Shown in pieces: positions 59,430 through 64,000 of a stretch of DNA of 64,000 bases. Made by a program: the position numbers and the translations under genes. This DNA is from Procambarus clarkii (lineage: Eukaryota; Arthropoda; Malacostraca; Decapoda; Cambaridae): contig NC_091228.1 of assembly GCF_040958095.1 (NCBI RefSeq), positions 9,684,340-9,748,339 of the forward strand. Reading direction: 5' to 3'. Within the stretch, counting starts at the first letter, position 1. The number at the start of each line of letters is the position of its first letter. The notes under the pieces are model-generated. The model did not search any database. It was not told the origin of the DNA and saw nothing but the letters and a program-made list of their open reading frames with translations.

Positions 59430-60530
59430 TAGTGAGTCACAATGGCTCACTGTCTATGGATGAACTACACTAGCACTACACCCATAGACACAATTGACTG
59501 CATCACTACCTTCTTCAATGCCACTGGCACACCTGCCACCAATCATATCAAACACACCAACAGCATCAAATTCCTCATTACCTCAGCAGACGACCTTTTT
59601 GCCTGTTTTGGGGAACCTGCTTTAAGTTAACTCACCCCACGCTTTTCTGACTCCTGTCCTCACTATTGAACAAAAAACTAAATGCTCTGTTCCTAGTAAG
59701 AAATGTCGACAGCTCTGTTCTTTCAACACCTAATATTATTAATCTCTTCTATGACTTTTCACACAGGAATGCTATTACTGTAATGGAAATATGCCCAGTA
59801 CCTAATACTAAACACCACAAGATCCAATGTTCCTCCCCTGCAGAAGTGCAAAAACTCTTACAACAAGGTATCAAAATCCTCAACACCAGCACTCTTCCCT
59901 ACCTCATTAGTCCAGTTGACTATCTTCCTTTGCTGCAATGTTTTAAATGTTACACATACAGTCACGAAACACGTAAATGTAAAAGCCCACAAATTTGTTC
60001 TAAATGCTCTGCTGAAGGCCATTTTTATACTCAGTGCTCGTACCCAGGCCTAAAATGCACTAATTGCCAAGGTGCTCATTCTGCTGTTGACAAATCTTGC
60101 CCTCTGAGAAAACATACCCTGAAAACTCTTCGTACTAACCAACCTCGCACTCATGCACACCCTCATTCTTCTTCTTCAACCTCCCATAACCCATCTCATC
60201 ACCAAACAGCATCAGACAACACCACGTCCTATGCCAGTTTCCTTAATGCTTCCCCTCAGCAGCAACATCACCACCTTACTATTGCACAAGAAACTCAGTC
60301 CTCTCTTCCCTCACCCACCACCTCCACCCTACTCTCCTCTCCAGAACATGGCATATGAGCGAGTCACAACCTGTGTCCAAGCAGTATATTTGCAAGCTAA
60401 AGACGATGGTCGAGAATTTGCTGACTACCTTCCCATCTTCCTCACTCATAATGGCCTTCCTAGTGTCTCTGTACCTCCTCCACACCTCTTCCGCTCTTTT
60501 TCCTTTCTTTCCCCACTGTGACGCTCCGAC
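59430..60530 (+). pseudogene. Jockey-like LINE ORF1 (gag-like), frameshifted
   Basis: The beginning (59442-59630) has NSIKFLITSADDLFACFGEP. After a frame break near 59635-59665 the main piece (59666-60358) continues with LVRNVDSSVLSTPNIINLF and PVPNTKHHKIQCSSPAEVQ, an RNA-recognition-like region. Three zinc knuckles follow: CFKCYTYSHETRKC, CSKCSAEGHFYTQC and CTNCQGAHSAVDKSC. A Ser/His-rich stretch follows, and in another frame YERVTTCVQAVYLQAKDDGR (60355-60521) ends the protein. Two frame breaks make it inactive. It would bind element RNA. The ORF2 of the same element starts beyond two LINE insertions, near 62530. Confidence 0.75.
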
Positions 60531-60812
60531 ATAGCATCTTCTCACTACGTTTTCTACAGTCCCCCACACCTCCAACTGTGCTTCTATGACTGACACAGAA
60601 AACGAAACTCCAACCACTATTGTTCAGCACACACTACCCCAATCTCTTCTTGATGAGACCCTTCCTCACCCCTGACTCTCCCCACTCTGATCCAGTCACT
60701 CACCCCCACTGACCATGCTACTCATCCCAACGCCTCTTCCTCTCAACCCACTAACTTTTCCTCTCACCTCACTGTACTCACTACTGATATTCTTTTATTT
60801 ATTTATTTTTTA

Positions 60813-61425
60813 AGTCACTGCACATTCTCTCATGTGTATTATACATAAATAAACCGCTGAACTGTAATGCCAATCCTGACCTCAAAAGCTTCATAGAAGG
60901 TTGTAACAGAACTCATGAGCACCACACCAGAAATAAATACAGTTTTGATATTCCTAGAGTACGACTTAATCAAACTAGAAATGCTCTACAAATCAAGGGA
61001 CCCAGAATGTGGAATGACCTTCCCAACCATGTTAAAGATTGTACCTCTCTCAACCAGTTTAAGATAAAAACGAAGCTATACCTAATAAATTCCCTGTAAC
61101 CTACCTTACCCCTCTATTGTCAACCAATGTCTGTTTTTTTTAAATGACGCTGTTTGTCGACCGAATTGTATTTGTTCTGCTTTTTCAGCCATGTTCCCCC
61201 CTTTTTATCTCTTTTTTTTATTTGTTCTCAACTCATTTTATTCTTTATGCTCAATTAGTATTAAGCTTTAGTCATTTAAGTTTTTCATGCCCGAAACGCT
61301 ATGCGTAATAGTGGCTTTAGGCATTGTATGTACTAGTCCTATCTATAAATCCATCATTCTTTGTAAAATCTCTTGTATGTATGTACCTTACCTAAATAAA
61401 CATTTGATTTGAAAAAAATAAAAAA
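60813..61425 (+). pseudogene. LINE-B 3' end, plus strand
   Basis: It is 5'-truncated at about AAGTCACTGCACATTCTCTC. Coding remnants are HHTRNKYSFDIPRVRLNQT and GPRMWNDLPNHVKDCTSLNQ (60920-61060), then LYLINSL-stop. The 3' UTR has CCCGAAACGCTATGCGTAAT (61290-61309) and an AATAAA-containing A-rich end near 61393-61425. It lies inside the Jockey-like element and serves as the intact reference for the split copy at 36.8-46.1 kb. Confidence 0.85.
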
Positions 61426-61429
61426 TTTT

Positions 61430-62194
61430 TATTTATTTATTTATTTATGCATATACAAGAAGGTACATTGGGAATGTGAGGATACATAAAATGGTAATTA
61501 CAGTCTTGTAAAGCCACTAGTACGAGCAGCGTTTCGGGCAGGTCCTTAATCTAAGAAAATTTTAAGTAGGTAAATACTTGCAAAATTTATAACAAAAAAT
61601 GATAACAGTTACATGGCAAGAAAAAAAAAGATGAGAGAAAATTGTAGGTACAGTATATTAAAGCACATAGGTAGCTAAGATTGATTGCAATGACAGCTTG
61701 AATGGTAGTTGACAAAAATTGGTAGGCACAATACAGCATATGGCTAGCACATAAAAGAAGACAGCAATGAACACAATGATAAGGTTGTTTGGGTTAAATA
61801 CATAAAAATTAGGAGATTGGGTAACACTAGGTACAGAGCAAATTTAAAGCTCAGTGTAGGAAACTAAGAAGATGAAATTAGGTACTTTTTGGTTTTGCTT
61901 TTAAATAAGGCAAAAGTTTTACAGTTTTTCAATTCACTAGGGAGTGAGTTCCATAGACTAGGTCCCTTAATTTGCATAGAGTGTTTGCACAGATTAAATT
62001 TGACCCTGGGAATATCAAAGAGATATTTATTTCTGGTGTGGTGATAATTTGTCCTATTACATCTGTCCAGGGAGAGTTTCAGAGCATGGTTTGCACTAAA
62101 GAACAGGGTTTTGTAAATGTAGTTGACACAGGAGAATGTGTGGAGGGAGTTAATATTTAGCAAGTTTAGGGATTTAAACAAGGGAGCTGAGTGC
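61430..62194 (-). pseudogene. LINE-A 3' end, minus strand
   Basis: The (TTTA)n tail at about 61430-61448 meets the A-rich end of LINE-B tail to tail. The minus reading has SAPLFKSLNLLNINSLHTFS, HHTRNKYLFDIPRVKFNLC and GPSLWNSLPSELKNC...KKYLISSS-stop in one open frame (from about 62190 to 61864). It is 5'-truncated at about 62194, where the Jockey-like element resumes. This copy shows the uninterrupted site of the insertion at 17358-17995. Confidence 0.85.
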
Positions 62195-64000
62195 TTCCTT
62201 ATTCCTTCTACTTCCATTTCCACCAGCAATTCTGCAAACAATACTCCTCTGACACATGACAATCCCCATCCTCCAGACCCTTCTCTTTCACCCTCAGTTT
62301 CGAACTCTGGACTTAGTAACACCTTTCGTGTTCCAAATAATCGTTCTGCTATTACCAACCTCACCAAGACCCCTTCCTGTACAAACTGTAGCATATATAT
62401 CGATGACCAAACCAGCCAACGAACTACAGTTCCTTCTGTTCTGGCTCGCACTACAAACAACACAAAACCTAACTCTACACATTCATTAAATCATACAGTT
62501 CAATGTACGGCCATTCTTTACAATTAGACACCTGGTGTATGATTTTATTGGGACTGGGCGTCCTGATGTGCTGCTTCTTAACAGCACTAACATCGCAAAC
62601 TCATATAAAATCAAAAACTTTGGTTACTCATCTTACCAATCACCTGATGAATCACATGAAGGTGTTACCATACTCATAAAATCTTCCTATAAACATGAAC
62701 TGATACACACTCCCTGACATCACAAACACTTTCTTTCCATAAAATTCCACACACAAATGGGTCTACTCACCATATGTACAACCTACAACCGTCCTAACAC
62801 TGGCATCCCCATGCAAGACATCACAACTCTCTTAAACCACACTCACTTGCCTGTTTTCCTGTAGCAGACCTCATTGCACAACATCCTACATTCCTCTATA
62901 GTAACATTAATCGGCACGGTCAACAGCTTCACCAAATATACGCCCAAAAACATCTATTCTTCCTTGGCCCTGACTTCCCCACTTTTTTTCAGTCATACAG
63001 GTTCTGGTAGACCTGATTTCATATTCACCAACAAACTTGACAAAAACCTTCAACACTACATTTAACCAGGACCCATTACGGGCTCTGATCATATTCCCCA
63101 AATTCTCAGTCTCTACCAATCCTATTCTCATCCCTGGCACTCCTCAATTATCATACCATATGGCAAATTGGGATATGTTCAAATAACACATTGATGACAC
63201 TGATCTCACATACGAGTACAATGACAAACTTCACACTGACATTGACACACAAGCACGCAACATACAAGACACCATCATTCATGCTGCAAACATCTCCATT
63301 CCAAAAACAACACACAAACAACATTTCACTTTCACCACTTCCATTCGCACAAAACACCTCTTAGCTTGTTATCATACTACATTCTTTCACAACATGCATC
63401 GTCATGGGCAAGTACTCTGGGACCTCACATCATTAAAAAAAACACATTCTTAACAGACTAGATGAATACCATACAAAACACTGGAGACACCTCATAGAAT
63501 AAGCAGAACAACATGGAAAACTGACACCTCAGGAATTCTGGAAACAAATCAAACTCTTACAAGGATCAACTCACACACCGTTTAAATACCTTCTACAGAA
63601 CAACAACAAAATCACTGATCCTGATGAAGTACTCAATATTTTTAAAAACCACAGAGAACAAATTTTTCAGCCACATCCTCCTGAACCAACTGCCCTTCCC
63701 AACATTAAAGTAGTTAAAGACTGGATACACCAAAACAGACAGGAAACCACACCTGACCTCATCCACCCTGACAACCTCAACTCACGCACTGAATTACAGA
63801 CTCCCCTGATTCCAGCTGATGTCAAGACAGCTCTCATGGGCACTCGTCGCAGAGCCCCTGGTGCGCCTGGCGTTGGACATACCCTCCTTAGACAACTCCC
63901 TGCTTCTATCATCGCTGCTCTCACTAACTTATTCAACGCCTCTCTTGCCTCTGGATATTTCACTCTCACCTTCAAATCTGCCACAGCTGTTCTTATTCCA
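62195..64000 (+). pseudogene. Jockey-like LINE ORF2, partial, continues beyond the window
   Basis: 62195-62530 is Pro/Ser/Thr-rich sequence. Then come endonuclease blocks: RPDVLLLNSTNIANSYKI, YSSYQSPDESHEGVTILIKS (62535-62715) and, in other frames, LLTICTTYNRPNTGIP. There are many frame breaks between 62720 and 63470. From about 63490 to 64000 one frame stays largely open: TPQEFWKQIKLLQGS, PDEVLNIFKNHREQIF, PADVKTALMGTRRRAPGAPG (start of RT fingers) and LFNASLASGYF. RT motifs A to C would lie past the window end. It is the same element as the ORF1 at 59430-60530. The Jockey group is inferred from ORF1 and the RRAPGxPG finger. Confidence 0.7.

Overview
The window looks like intergenic and intronic DNA from an arthropod, most likely a decapod crustacean. 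The evidence is long AT microsatellites, arthropod-type (TTAGG)n fragments, several LINE and Penelope-like families typical of decapods, and two spliced exons of an alpha-2-macroglobulin/thioester-protein gene. The species is inferred, not proven. Nothing bacterial (operons, ribosome binding sites) is present.

0-10 kb: CR1-group LINE remnants, a 64-bp minisatellite, and the only host gene recognised. That gene is on the + strand: the receptor-binding-domain exon (4255-4646), a 3.3-kb intron full of repeat debris, and the terminal exon (7902-7937). The domain exon carries a frameshift.

10-24 kb: a 36-bp minisatellite, two adjacent 380-bp TIR elements, a decayed L1/Tx1-type LINE (minus), 4.8 visibly identical 260-bp units each holding a tRNA-like SINE, a Daphne/L2-like LINE ('LINE-A'), and the first copy of a 1.4-kb unclassified repeat. 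A 3.65-kb composite DNA element splits that repeat and itself holds other insertions, including a foldback MITE.

24-37 kb: an unrecognised 2.3-kb stretch, a decayed BEL/Pao element (minus) lacking its 5' part, and four copies of one Penelope-like element with a GIY-YIG endonuclease (PLE-1). Two of these form a 1.2-kb inverted repeat around an AT tract. Both arms carry a hammerhead-like fold just upstream of a short ORF.

36.8-54 kb: a readable stack of insertions. A LINE-B copy (minus) is broken by a full-length, two-ORF I-like LINE (37496-43797, 13-bp TSD), by a 1-kb solo LTR, and by a short I-like 3' fragment. Next, a second Penelope-like element (PLE-2) is split by a complete Gypsy-type LTR element (46789-51224, 172-bp LTRs, 5-bp TSD). 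A second PLE-2 copy lies head-to-head with the first.

54-64 kb: a LINE with a restriction-like endonuclease signature (minus), an SGNH-hydrolase-like fragment, the second copy of the 1.4-kb repeat, and a Jockey-like LINE (plus) running off the window end, interrupted by two opposed LINE 3' ends.

Only the I-like LINE is intact in both ORFs. The Gypsy element is close, with two single-base frame breaks. Family names come from motif reading alone; no database search was run.
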